Origin: Stereocaulon alpinum
Taxonomy: Eukaryota; Ascomycota; Lecanoromycetes; Lecanorales; Stereocaulaceae
Direction of reading: 5' to 3'
Length of the DNA stretch: 64,000 bases
NCBI GenBank assembly: GCA_018257865.1
Contig: JAEUBA010000021.1
Coordinates: 124,001-188,000 of the forward strand
Each line of letters opens with the position of its first letter. Within the stretch, counting starts at the first letter, position 1. Shown here in pieces: positions 1 to 11,820 of this stretch. A program made the position numbers and the translations under genes. The notes below the pieces were generated by a model. The model did not search any database and was not told the DNA's origin. It saw nothing but the letters and a program-made list of their open reading frames with translations.

Positions 1-784
1 CCTCGGCGACAAGAGCAAGTGGCTTTGTTGAATCTGGTGGGAGCCAGATTGTAAGGAGGGGAAGGGCGATGCTGAGGAGTTGTAGACGATGCGTGTACTT
101 TCACTATGGTTGGAAGAGTTGAGGACTGATGAGAAGGAAGAAGTGAATGGTGAGGGGGAGGTGTTGTTTGGTCGGGCCGATAAATCAAGTGAGGGGAGGT
201 TGGTGGATATAGGAGTGAGTCCTCGGCGAGCGCTTGTTCCTGGGGCAGGCAAGCCCCAGGCCGACTGTGGTCCCCTCACTGACTGTGCGCCAGCGCTCCT
301 GTTCGAATTGGAAGCAATCGGTTTCTGGGCTGCAGGGTGAGGGGGAAATTGGGTCATCTAGGATGCGCAAACATTCGTGTTAAGCGAAGACAGTATCGTA
401 ACGTGAAGGATGCCTTGGCGAGCCACAAGGCGATTAGAGGAAGAGATGCGAGGGAGGTGGTACAAGTGGGGGAAGAGGAGACTGGTTGAGGTTGAACATT
501 CTGAGGCTCGCAGAAAGTTCGGGACTAGTGCCAGGATCTGCTACGGTAGAGTGTGTTGACATCTTGTGCAAATGCGCTAACAGCCGCGCCGTCACCCTGC
601 CAACATAGGCTTTGTTGTTTCAGCCCCGTTAACGAGGCCAGCAAGTATACCACACACACTGCATTGGATCTGATGTCACGTACTTCTACCGAATACTCTG
701 ACCAGACATTGAAGTGATATCCTTGCGAACATATAAGCATTCGACTTATCCAGGTGCTGGGTTCCAACCCCGGGAAAAGGCAAT
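1..784. other. No supported gene; upstream flank of the F-BAR gene
   Basis: Short open frames occur on both strands here (for example about 89-340 on + and 185-370 on -), but none has a recognisable domain, conserved motif or convincing splice partner. The stretch probably holds the promoter and 5' untranslated region of the F-BAR gene that starts at 785. It may also hold the flank of a gene beyond the left edge. Confidence 0.5.
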
Positions 785-3764
785 ATGCCTGGGACTGTTG
801 CAGAAGGACCAACGGTCTCCGTATCCTGTGAGCTCAAGCAGCTTCATTGTCAGAGACAGTCGTACTAAACCCAGTAGTCGCAAATAATTTCTGGGGCAAA
901 GATGATGCAGGTGTCCATCCACTACTTGAACGCATGCACAATGCCAAAGTGACATGCGACGAGCTGAAGGCCTTCTACAACAGTAGGACAGAGTCCAGAT
1001 ACAAGGCTCAAGCGCAGACTAACACTAGTGCAGCTCGCGCAGCTATAGAGGATGAGTATGCCCGGAAGATGACAGCGCTGTGTCGCAAACCACTCGGCTC
1101 CACAGAGTCAGGCACTCTACGAATGTCACTCGATGTCCTACGTGGGGAGGTCGAATCTATGGGGAAGGCACACCAGTCAATTGCAGGCCAAATGAAAGGC
1201 GAATTGGAAGAGCCTCTTGGGGCATTTGCTGGAGCAATGAAAGAGCGGAGAAAAATTGTGCAGAGTGGCATCGAAAAGCTCTTCAAATTGAAACAGCAAC
1301 AGACTCATGCAGTTAACAAGGTACGCTATACGATTCAACCTGTTGCAGATGTTTCTGACTGATGCTGCCTAGTCACGCGACAGATACGAACAAGATTGCC
1401 TCAAGATTAAAGGATATCTGGCTCAGGGTCACATGGTCATGGGCCAAGAGGAGCGCAAAAACAAGGCCAAGATGGAAAAGACGCAGATCCAATTGGCAAC
1501 CACAAGCAACGAATACGAGGCAGCTGTCAAAGCGTTGGAGGAAACAACAGGACGATGGAATCGAGATTGGAAGGCCGCTTGCGATGTAAAGGGTCCTTGC
1601 CATTACAGAGACGTACGCACAGCTGACGATGTAGTAGAAATTCCAAGATTTGGAAGAGGAGAGGCTCGACTTCATGAAAAATAGCTTGTGGACGTTTGCT
1701 AATGTCGCATCGACTGTCTGTGTTAGCGATGACGCTGTAAGTGACGTCTGGTCCGTAATAGAGGATGCGCTGACCGTTCAAGTCTTGTGAGAAAATACGG
1801 CTTTCGCTCGAGGGCTGCGAGGTCGGGAAGGATATCTCCACCTTCATCCAGGAGAGAGGTACCGGTCAAGAGATCCCCGACGCACCAAAGTACATCAATT
1901 TCTGCAGAGGGGATGTCAACGATACAGCTTCAGAGGCTTCGGAGGACGAGGGTTACTCGGTAGCGCAATTCCAGAGGACTATCAATCCTGCGTTCCGCAG
2001 CTCGTCTCCTCAACCGTCGATATTTGAATCGCACCACGACCCCCAATCAGATCTTGCTATGCGCATGGGACATTTGGAAACGAACACTCCGCCAAGCCGT
2101 GAGACAACCTTGACACCGCAAAAGGCGATGCAGCAGCCACCGCCTATAATTGACTATCGGAGGCAACCACAAACTCAGGCACCGTATCAGCATAAAGCAG
2201 ACGAGCTGGTAACAGTGCCTCACAACGAGTACCCCACAGATGGCATGACCATGTTCTGCCGGACGGCACCACCTTCAGATCGTAGCTCTGCTGCAAGCCC
2301 CATGAGACCATCCAGCCGAGATTCTCAGAGCGAGTACTCGAATCCGACCTCATTTTCAAGCCAGGAACATGCAAGTGGGAACCAATCACCTACTAAGCAA
2401 GATCCAGGACATAGCTTTCCCGCAATGAGTCCTACCAAACAGGTCCAGAAAAAGAGAAGTGGATTTTTCAGCAACAGTCCCTTCCGCAGGAAGAGTAGAC
2501 ATGAGAAGGAAGCTCCAGCAATCGCCGCACCCAATGCTCGAAATACTTGGGGCTCTTCTACCAGCCGTAACGTTCAGAGCAACAATGCGAGCCCCACCCG
2601 CCAATACGGTCAGGCTCAGAATTCTCGAGATCGTTACTCTGGGAGCCCCGAGCCTGCGGATCCGCGTGCAAATTTCCAGTTGAACGTCGGTAACAATGTC
2701 TTCGATGTCGCTTCGCCGGATTCCGATCGCAACAAGTCTCGTCCTAAAGATCTAAACCCGCCTGGCAAAGAGCTTGATCCAATCGCTGCTGCCCTCGCCG
2801 AGCTCAAAGGCGTCAACAAGCAATCTTCGCAACGTGTGTCTGCAGACCGTTATGCCGGCGTTGCTACGCCAGGTCCTCCCAGCATGTCGAGCACGCAGAG
2901 CGGCGACATTCAAGCTGCCCAGCGAGGTACACCGCCACCTTCGTATCATGATCAGCCCGTCAGCCGACTTGGTGCTCCTCAACCGGCCTTCACTTCCGCC
3001 CAGATGCAGTCCACCACCCGCAAGTATGTTGGCCAAAATCAAGACATGTATGGTTCGTCTCGCCCCGGTACTCGTGGCAGTGGGTCCGAAATGCCTCGAG
3101 CGGCCTCGCCTCGTCCTATGAGAAGTACAAGCCCACGACCTGGGTACCAGGGCCATGGCCAGCCAGGACATACTCGATCAGCGAGCCCCAATCCTTACGG
3201 CAGCGGCGGCCGACCAAGACAAACACCGACTAGTAGCCCTGCAAAGCAAGGTTATTCTCGGCACAACTCGCCGAACGATGTTGGACGAGCACCGTCTCCA
3301 CAGCCGCAGTATTCGAGGCAAGAACGACCAAACAGCAGCGCGGGAATGGCTATGCAGCTCTCCAACGGAGATGGCATCAGTGCCGGCCGAAGAGACAGGA
3401 GCGGTGATGGGAGGCCTGTGAGCTATTACGCAGGCCAGCCTTCACTACGGGATCAGGGAGCTGGGAGAACGAGCAGCAAGAGTGTGTCTAATGCGCAGAA
3501 GTACACTCAAGACGGTAGACCGATATTGCATTTTGGTAAGTTTTTATCCACAGTTTCTGGTCTTTCTTGCCGTATGCTGATCTTCAATTTGCAGCTCGAG
3601 CATTGTACTTGTACCGTGCCGCTATCCCAGAGGAGTTGAGCTTTGCAAAGGGAGACATTCTCGCTGTGACAAGGCTGCAAGATGATGGGTGGTGGGAGGC
3701 TGAGGTAACGGGCAAGGGTGGTAGACCGGGATTGGTTCCTAGTAATTATTTGCAGCCTTGCTAG
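785..3764 (+). CDS. F-BAR and SH3 domain protein of the Cdc15/Imp2/Hof1 family
   Basis: Exons join 785-827, 875-1320, 1373-1585, 1638-1736, 1783-3535 and 3595-3764, giving 907 residues in one frame. Intron 1 (828-874) has a clear TACTAAAC branch site. Removing it gives a start MPGTVAEGPTVSVSLVANNF, which runs straight into the F-BAR block with NNFWGKDDAGV, HNAKVTCDELKAFY and LEEERLDFMK (roughly residues 15-290). A long serine/proline/arginine-rich disordered middle follows, with many SP sites. A C-terminal SH3 domain (about the last 60 residues) carries ALYLYRA, DGWWEAE and GLVPSNYLQ. In yeasts this family binds membrane at the division site and scaffolds the actomyosin ring and septum. The same role is inferred here, and the SP-rich middle suggests cell-cycle phosphorylation. 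The family assignment is firm; the choice between Cdc15-like and Imp2-like is not. Confidence 0.93.
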
Positions 3765-4547
3765 AAGTCTCTGTTCGTGATTCAGTTTGGGACCAACTGT
3801 AAGTGCATAGCGTTCTCCTTGGCGTAAATGAGACACTTGTCTATAGTTGAGGGACTGGTCCCCTAGATTCTATTTTTGTGGAGCGCGGCACTATCACGAA
3901 ATGATGAGGACACTGTCGATAGAGATAGCTGTAAGTAGTTGAGAATGAGTAGGAAAGTTGTCATGCAAATGCAATGCGATCAAGTGTATTTGTTTAGTAA
4001 CGAACCTAGAACCGTGCTTTTCGCCGTTCCTTTGCCCCCCAATGGAGCAGACATATTCGGTCATCCTTGCTCTGATACCGTGTTGCAACAGCAATTAAGC
4101 AGACAAATACGCCGGTCTCTACTTCTGGTAGGGGTCGTCGGCTCGAAAATTCCGAGCTGCAAGTAGCTTAACCTTGGATCTAGTCGAGTGAGAAGTCTGA
4201 TACATTCGCCAGAAGTTGGCAAGAAGATGCTGTGTTACTTCTTTATAGTGCAGCTAAAGGTGTGTCCGTTTCAGGGGCAATTGAGCAGAGCGTGGAGTAA
4301 CCGGCACTGACCTTCACAGTGTGCCAATGAGAAAAGATGCCCTAATATTACCTTTTCAGGACTAGCGGATCTCCACCCTCGGAAACACGACGTCTTTCTG
4401 CTACAAACGCGCCCGAATCAAGAAGGAACTTGGGGCAGAAGCTGAGATCGAAACTCCCTCAAGTTATCCCTACCACTAGAATGGACCTTCCACAGCCGGC
4501 GAAGATCACAGGAAGTCTGTCTCTCGAGACAAGAAGGTTAGCAAATA
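3765..4547. other. Intergenic, no gene seen
   Basis: This stretch lies between the F-BAR stop and the phosphatase start, both on +. It should hold the terminator of the first gene and the promoter of the second. No conserved reading frame or RNA gene was recognised. Confidence 0.5.
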
Positions 4548-6258
4548 ATGGCTAGACGTTTAAGGCTTGTAAGCCGTCACGGCAGAAGTCTCAAGATGTC
4601 GGATGAAGAAATACCCTTCCTAACGCCAGACTCACAACATGCTCGTATTTCTTCCAGAGATTCTAACGGGCTCAAAGGGTCGTGGGTTCAGCGTATCTAT
4701 CCCCAAAGTCGATCCAGTTGGTTGGTTCTTCTAGGTTTGACTGCTGTAGCTGCGATAGCTTTTCTCTTATGGATGATGTACGTACGATGATAATGCCATA
4801 CCATGAGTGGATACTGACTGATTACCTAGGTTTAGTGGTATCTCAAAAGGGACTCTTTTGCGGCCGCCTTCAAGCTGCGACCACGTCTCTAAAGGCTATC
4901 AGTGTCAACCTAATATCTCACATTACTGGGGACAGTATTCGGCATACTTTGAGGTCCCTTCAGAGATATCGCCCGATGTCCCAGCTGGATGTCAGGTCAC
5001 TTACTCCCAAGTACTTTCGAGACATGGCGGCAGGGATCCCACTGCAGGAAAGACAGCTTTGTATGCCGAGACTATTGAGAAGATCAAGAGCAATGTCAAT
5101 GTCTTCCCAGGGGTCTACGCTTTTCTTGCACATTACGAGTATCGGCTAGGCGCAGATCAACTCACAACATTTGGGGAGCAAGAAATGATCCATTCTGGGA
5201 CGGACTTCTTCACTCGATACAAAGACTTGGCTACCGCATCTATTCCTTTCGTCAGGGCATCTGGCCAGCAACGCGTCACTGACTCAGCAAACAAGTTTAA
5301 TCAAGGATTCCATCAGGCCAAACTCGCCGCCGGAGCATCTGAAGACCCGCAGTATCCTTACGACGTGGTAATTATCAGTGAAGAGGCAGGCTCGAACAAT
5401 ACGCTCGACCATGGCCTGTGTACCACCTTCGAAACTGACGGCTACGAAACCAGACACGCTGCTCAAGGTAGCTTCGCAGCGACATTCATCCCAACCATAA
5501 CTGCCCGCCTGAATACCGACCTTTCAAACGCAAACATTACGGAACCAGAAACGATCTTTCTCATGGATCTCTGCCCTTTTGAAACCGTAGCTTCGCCCAC
5601 TGGCACCCCTTCTCCTTTCTGTGCCCTCTTCTCTCAAGCCGAATGGGAACAATACGACTACTACCAGACAGTAGGTAAATACTACAGCTTCGGCCCCGGC
5701 AACGCTCTTGGCCCTACACAAGGAACAGGCTTCGCTAACGAGTTGATATCGCGCTTGACGGGGAAGCCCGTCGTTGACCACACATCGGTCAACAACACCC
5801 TGGACAGCAGTCCCGAAACGTTCCCCCTGGGCCGAACCCTTTACGCAGACTTCGGCCACGACAACGACATGGTCGCCGCCTTCTTCGCATTGGGGCTTTA
5901 CAATAGTACACCCACTCTTTCAACGTCACATCTCATGACACCGAAGGAGATGAGAGGCTTTTCGAGCGCTTGGACGGTACCCTTTGCCGCAAGGGCTTTC
6001 TTCGAGAAAATGCGATGTGCGGGTGTGGAGGAGGACATGGTGAGAGTACTTGTCAATGGGAGGGTGGTACCGTTGAATTCATGCGGGGGCGATCAGATGG
6101 GAAGGTGTACCCTTAGCAAATTTGTGGAGAGTCTGAGCTTTGCGAGGGATGGAGGACGGTGGCATCGGTGCTTCAATGTTACCCATAAGGGCGGCACCAG
6201 CGGTGGACACGTCAATGGGGACACATTGACCGAGAGTCAAAGTGGAGAGACCTCTTGA
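4548..6258 (+). CDS. Membrane-anchored histidine acid phosphatase (phytase-like)
   Basis: Exons 4548-4777 and 4830-6258 give 552 residues. The protein begins with a short basic cytoplasmic stretch and one hydrophobic segment (about residues 58-77, SWLVLLGLTAVAAIAFLLWM). There is no cleavable signal peptide, so it is probably a type II membrane protein with a luminal or extracellular catalytic domain. The catalytic RHGxRxP signature appears as RHGGRDP at residues 141-147, and the HD proton-donor pair lies in FGHDND near residues 420-421. Many NxS/T sites and paired cysteines fit a secreted fold. The family hydrolyses phosphomonoesters, including phytate in secreted relatives, but the substrate here is unknown. 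An internal ATG at 4596 (MSDEEIPFL) is an alternative start with good context. Confidence 0.88.
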
Positions 6259-7490
6259 GCGTTTGCCATGGTTTTGCTAGACTCGCAGCATTCTTGATAA
6301 GACTGCCTCATCCTTGTATAGCCGTTGATAGATATACCCTTTTGAACGCAGTCGAGTCCTAAGATACTCACCAGAGGTTCTGTCTACCTATGCAGGGATG
6401 ACCATTGACTGTCCTCTGCATTCAACGAATTCGATCACCTCCAAAACACCACCCCAACCAGCTCCCTCACCCCAGCAGCACAATACTACCATAGGCCTAC
6501 CAAAAGAGGAAGCCGCATGCCCGCGCGTTGGCTGCCTAAAATATCACTATTCCCAATCTAGATTCACAATGTATGACCGTCCAATATCTTCCGGCCTCTA
6601 AAACCGCACTATCCCTAGATTGGATCTCTGAACTATATATGTCCAACATCGTTCCCGGTGTAAAATTGCACTATTCCCAATCTGATATTCTCAATCCAAT
6701 CTATGTCCGTTCAATATCTTCCGGCCTTTAGAATCGCACTATCCCTGAACTGGCTTTTTCTATGAGTGTCCAACATCGTCTATCGTCCAGTTTCCTCATA
6801 CCACACCATGCCTAATCCAGATTTATAACATACCTTATGAGTGTCCAACATCTTCCGGCCTCTGAAACCTACACTATCCCTGATCTAGATTCCTGATATG
6901 ACTGTTTAACATCGTCTGAAACACATACCGAGGTTATTATCCACCCTCGATTCGGACTCACATGTCATGGCTCGGTGTCCAGAGGGTAGGGAAGTCTACA
7001 TTAGTGGCACTGTGGTTGACTGAGAGGGTATGTTGGTGGTTTTTTGTGGCGGTGTGAAAGGTTTGGGATAGTGGGAGCGTATGTGTTGTATTGATGTTTA
7101 TTGCAAGAGATTTGATTGCAGATACTTTTCAGTGATTTCAGGCTCCTTGGAGTTGCACTCATGAGTAGGTCGATTGGTGTTCTGGAAAAGTGGAATACGT
7201 ACTCAGCTGCACAATAGAGGATGGAGGGGATGATACAATTGACGGTGGGGTGTGCCTGACAAGCCCAACACTGGCCTTGTTCGGAAGATAGCCACCTTAC
7301 AATGTTCCCATTGATTGCAGGTATAAGAAGATGGGACAAGTATACAGTAGGTATGATTTCCATCTAAGAAATCTAGAGATGAGATTGCTGCAGTATGGAA
7401 GACTCAGCCTTCCTGCAATGACAACGCCCCAGGAATGTCATGCTGTCCATTTCCTTCGCTACCAACGCCGCTGCTCATGCAATATCAACA
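6259..7490. other. Intergenic between convergent genes
   Basis: This stretch separates the 3' ends of the phosphatase (+) and RING-CH (-) genes. It holds the degenerate tandem repeat described at 6518-6925. The minus-strand frame at 7001-7363 has no recognisable domain. Confidence 0.5.
6518..6925. repeat. Degenerate tandem repeat, unit about 62 bp, about six copies
   Basis: The words TGTCCAACATC, CTTCCGGCCT and CACTATCCC recur in the same order. Unit starts lie near 6518, 6579, 6641, 6705, 6767 and 6842. Copies differ by substitutions and small indels (one is about 75 bp), so this is an old minisatellite and not a recent expansion. It shows no coding signal. Confidence 0.75.
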
Positions 7491-9032
7491 TCATAAGCTC
7501 TTAGTCCCAGCTTTCTGCTTCGCCTTTGTGGGTTTGTAATCCACGACCCTTCGCATCCTATGATTCTGCGCCATCCTATACTTCGAGTAGAGCGATAGCG
7601 TATCTTTCAACACGATGAACAAACAGCCTCCAACGATGCTCCTCCCAAAGCGCGATTGTAGGAAGCCAGGAGGATATCTGTCCCAACGAATCGGTGGTGT
7701 TGTCCATGTTCTGGGTAGAACTGCCTTGAGCATGGCACCCATGGCAGCGGAGATAGAGGGAAAGACTAGAGCTCCGATGATAGCCTGCGCAGACTTCAGT
7801 GGCTCAAATAGAATCGCACCGGGGCGCTGCCCTCCGGCATGAACATGATTATGATGTTCGTGAGCAAGGTTGCGATTCTGACCCTGATTCGGGTTCTGGT
7901 TCTGGTTCTGGTTTTGATTTGCCCCAATCTGGCCTTCTGCTGGAGGATTGCGTGCTGGACGCTCTTGCTGCAGTTGAGGCGCTTCGACTTCCTCATCATC
8001 CTCGATGATTTCCAATTGAAGGTCGACCTCGAAGTTCATCCCGTCGCCAGGAACATTATTAGCCTGCTCTTCCTCGGCCTGCCCTTCGTTTCCTCCGTCT
8101 TCCCCAGCTCGGGGCTGAATTTCCTTAATCCAGGCCTTCTCTTTCGGCGCAAGTACCCTGGTGTAAAACTCATTGTATGCCGCTCTTATGTACGGCAGTG
8201 TAGCCAGAGTCATTGCTGCACTTGGTGGCCACAGAGGGCCATCTCGTCTTGGGGTATTGGATGCAAAGTAGAAGATTGGTAGGATAGGCAAAAGATTGTC
8301 GGCCACACTGGTCCGCGCTGCAAACAGTGTAATTGGAATGAATGGCAGACTCAAACCCCAGTTGCTATTCATGGTCAAATGACTGTCTATCCCTAGAAGG
8401 GTTTCGGCATCTTCTGGACCAAATATCAGATACACTGTGCTAAAGCCGTGCATCCAGCAGCCCGTGATAACAGTCCCAAGTACGGTGACCACCGCAAATG
8501 GTACCAGAAGTCTTCCTGTGGCACGCTCCACAGCCTGCACGCCTTCCACGACCAGGCTCCGCGGGCGAGCTATTGTGATGGGTTTCTTACACTGGGGACA
8601 TTGTATCTTCTTTCGTGCCGAAGGCCTGCTGTTTGTGTTTTCTTCCGCAGCCACCCAGTCAAGAAGACACGCTTCATGAGCTGTGAGTGCGCAGGGACAC
8701 GGTGATCTCCACTCTGACGATGTAGGATTATCTTCTGTTTCATCCGAAAAACATATCCAGCATTTTCTAGGCTCTTGGCTAGTGGGCACCCGTTGGGGCT
8801 TCCGCCGTGGCGAAGCCTGCCTCTGCTTGTCTTCTGATTTTGGAGAGGAACCCGACGATGAAGGGTGGTTGAGGAACACAGTCTGTGAGTCTTCCGAGGT
8901 CGCAGATTGGGGTATGCTTGACCTTCGACGTTGCTGCGAAGCTGGGTCATCGGGCGCAGTGGGTGACGAGGCTCGCTGCTGAGAGGACTGTTGGCGTTGA
9001 GGTAGAGACGGTATAGGAGGTCGCGAAGCCAT
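7491..9032 (-). CDS. RING-CH (MARCH-type) membrane E3 ubiquitin ligase
   Basis: Single exon, 513 residues, with the start ATG at 9032. Residues 1-88 are serine/proline/glutamine-rich and disordered. A C4HC3 RING-CH finger spans about 91-150: C91-x2-C94, C112-x-C114, H119-x2-C122 and C145-x2-C148. Hydrophobic segments follow (about 173-200, another near 225-240, and two near the C terminus). Between the membrane segments lies an acidic, Asn/Gln-rich linker with an alternating NQ run encoded near 7880-7920. RING-CH proteins of this type are membrane ubiquitin ligases (Ssm4/Doa10 and MARCH families). The organelle and substrate cannot be read from the sequence. Confidence 0.88.
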   Translation of the reverse strand: MASRPPIPSLPQRQQSSQQRASSPTAPDDPASQQRRRSSIPQSATSEDSQTVFLNHPSSSGSSPKSEDKQRQASPRRKPQRVPTSQEPRKCWICFSDETEDNPTSSEWRSPCPCALTAHEACLLDWVAAEENTNSRPSARKKIQCPQCKKPITIARPRSLVVEGVQAVERATGRLLVPFAVVTVLGTVITGCWMHGFSTVYLIFGPEDAETLLGIDSHLTMNSNWGLSLPFIPITLFAARTSVADNLLPILPIFYFASNTPRRDGPLWPPSAAMTLATLPYIRAAYNEFYTRVLAPKEKAWIKEIQPRAGEDGGNEGQAEEEQANNVPGDGMNFEVDLQLEIIEDDEEVEAPQLQQERPARNPPAEGQIGANQNQNQNQNPNQGQNRNLAHEHHNHVHAGGQRPGAILFEPLKSAQAIIGALVFPSISAAMGAMLKAVLPRTWTTPPIRWDRYPPGFLQSRFGRSIVGGCLFIVLKDTLSLYSKYRMAQNHRMRRVVDYKPTKAKQKAGTKSL

Positions 9033-9538
9033 GTTGGAGAGACAACTGGTAGGAGAGGAGTATTCAAATATATCTTACAAACTGATGGGCTGAATGTGAC
9101 CGCAACGTGAACGTTGTAGTGAAGATAGTTGCTGAAGAAGACAGAGATGACGATTAGGTGAGAGGCCCAGGCTCAGGGTCAGAGCCAAGGCACGCTACTT
9201 CGGCTGCTTCCGCTACATTAGTCTTGGCAGAAATTGTTCCACGAAATTAGCATGTGCTTCGATTCGAAATCCTGGGTCGAGAACAAGTTTTAACTTGGAA
9301 CCGTAAATCAGTTGAGAACCCACTTAACAATAGAATATAAGGCTTCGGTCGTTGGACATGACATACGTTCTCTAAGCTGAAGTTATCCCATGTTCTTCAT
9401 TAGTACCTGTGTCACGATAGACCTCACGGGGTTACTTAGCGATGGCAGAAAACGGCTTCAATAAACGCTTCACTTCTCAAACTATCTCATGGCCCTTCAA
9501 TAAGGCTTCTGGATTCCTCTGTAACATCGATCGCTCGA
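9033..9538. promoter_or_regulatory. Divergent promoter region, RING-CH and TFIIIC genes
   Basis: These 506 bp separate the two divergent start codons and must hold both promoters. No specific operator or clear TATA element was recognised. Confidence 0.5.
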
Positions 9539-11820
9539 ATGAAAATGACTAACACTACCCCTGCAAGGAGGTCTGGCAGGGAACGAGTGCCAAACAAGAG
9601 ATACACAAGTGATGCATTCGAGGGTCTAGCTATCCTCAGCTCGGACTCTGAAAAGGAGGAACTAGCTGTGTTGGAGCAGCTACAAGACGCAGAGGATGAT
9701 GAAGATTTCCCTGAGGCCCAAGCAGTTGTAGAACCTGAAGATGAAAGCTCTCTTGCGGAAGAACTCTCCGATGGCTCAGGGATCAAGACACCAGTAGAAG
9801 AATATGAGGATGCTCATTCTTACGCAAGTACCGATGGAGAAGAACCGATATCTGATAAGGTTGCCAGTCGCAAGGGCCATAGAGCCCAGCGTGATCCCAA
9901 TGTCCATTCCAGAGGCATGCCAGAAAATCCTTTCAGCTCGGAAGGCAAATACCCGCGGATCAATCTCTTCGCTGGCCAAGGTGCAGAGGATATTGCCCAT
10001 GTCGTGAAATCAAGGGACCAGTGGGCTATGGACCCGACTTTGCCTCGCAGAAGCAAGCTTTGCCATTTGTTCTCTCATACCGAGGAAAAGCGTCAAATGG
10101 AAGCTACCGTAGGTTGGGACTGGTATTATGACCAAGGTGGCCGCGAGTTCTTTGCACGCAGACAAAGTTTCCGGCTTCTGAATATGGAAGAGGCTGCCGA
10201 CTACATTCCAGAACCTTCATGCAAGAGCCACTCCTTTCTTATGGGTCCTTATGGAAAGCAGAAGCTCCTTACTTTATCACCATCACAATCTGTAGTGCTT
10301 GATCCGGCCCTGTCTAAAGCCGGCCCTGTCATGGCTTGGCAGCTTCCCGAGGGCAATGCAAGACGTGACAAACGACGAGGAGATGGTTGGATGCTAAATA
10401 TTGGAATGCGAGTGCGATGTCTAGACTGGGCTCCAAATCATGATGGTGGTACACAGTATCTGGCGATAGCTGTTGCTCAATCCAAAAACTCCCTCGGCGG
10501 AGGTCTCTTAAAAGAAGCCCCATCATTCACCCCTTCGCCATTGACTCCTGCAGCTATACAGATCTGGGCATTTGCAACAACTAGTGCTCCAGAGACCGAG
10601 AGCTCGCTGAATTCTGAACGAAACCCCGAGCTTCGAACTGTGATTGCGAGTGAATGGGGTTTTATCTCACAGCTGAAGTGGTGTCCTGTGCCCCGAACTC
10701 CACGGAACCAGGACGTTTATGGCTACACCTCTACGAGTATCGGTTTGCTTGCTGGGGTATGGGGAGATGGTTATGCAAGAGTACATCCTCCCTACAAAAC
10801 TTGATCACAAAGATAACAAGGCTAACTGTTTTCCAGGTACTGGACATCCATCTGGATAATAACAGGGTACTCACAACATGGAAATACGAAAGTGCAGCAT
10901 TCGCAGCCCGCCCAGAAGGCACACTCAGCACGTGTCTCACATGGCTCTCGGCCACCGACCTAGCCGTAGGTCACGCAAACGGCGTCGTTAGCATCTATGA
11001 CATCTACCCCCAACCCAATCGCGACCAACAACCCACATCCAGCCCTGCGTCCCAACCTGAGACCGTAGACTCGTCAACCCCGACAAATTCAACTCCAAAC
11101 CCCTGGTTCAACCAGCTACTCCACTCCACCTACATCCTCTCCCTAACCTCCGCCTACCCCACGCATCCCACCCTCCTAATATCCTCGGCCAGCTCTGGCT
11201 ACATCCGCCTCACCTCACTCCTAGCCCCCAAAACAGACTACGTCCTCTCCCCCCGCACCCGCACCCCCCCAACCTCCCTCGCCTACCATGACGGTCTCCT
11301 TTCCATCATCGGACCCGAGGAGAACAGTGAGACGATCCGCGTCTGGGGACTGAGATGTTTCTACGCGACTCTCGCCGTCGCGAAACTAAACGGAGCGCCT
11401 GGCCCAGGACTAGGCGTCGTGGACGTAGGACGTTGTCATGCAAGTATCGCAGCCGGTGGAGCAGACGGAATTGTAATCGTCACCAACCCGATGCGCAAAG
11501 CCTTAGGCCGCCGCGAAGCCGGCTACCAGCAGATAATCTTCAAGCATGAATGGGTGCGACGTCCTAATCCAGATGGGGACGAGAATGGAAGGCATGGTAT
11601 GAGTCGTGTCACTGAAGGCTATAAGGGTGAGAAAGTAGATCTGGATGCGGCTAAGAAGAAGGAGAAGAGCAAGTGGATGGGAAGTGTTGGGAGTAGTACG
11701 ATTCATGAAGAGGAGACGGCGACTACGGCTGTTAGTTGGAATCCGAATTTGAGGTGTGGGGGGTGGTTGGCTGTGGGGTGGGCGAGTGGGTTGGTTAGGG
11801 TGCAGGATGTGGCTATTTGA
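9539..11820 (+). CDS. TFC6: TFIIIC subunit Tfc6/Sfc6-like WD40 protein
   Basis: Exons 9539-10780 and 10837-11820 join in phase (GYAR then VLDIHLDNN), giving 741 residues. The N terminus has RRSGRERVPNKRYT followed by acidic stretches, typical of fungal TFIIIC subunit 6. The remainder contains WD-type blade sequences such as VRCLDWAP, STCLTWLSATDLAVGHANG and TTAVSWNPNLRCGGWLAVG. In yeast this subunit belongs to the tauB module that binds the B box of tRNA genes for RNA polymerase III. An ATG two codons downstream of the chosen start is an equal alternative. Identification rests on the N-terminal signature plus the beta-propeller; confidence is good but not absolute. Confidence 0.8.

Noticed and set aside
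847..1362. An apparent start inside the F-BAR gene reading SETVVLNPVV before VANNFWG
   Set aside because: It begins with TTG and includes the intron's TACTAAAC branch site. The ATG at 785 with splicing of 828-874 gives the family-like N terminus in phase.
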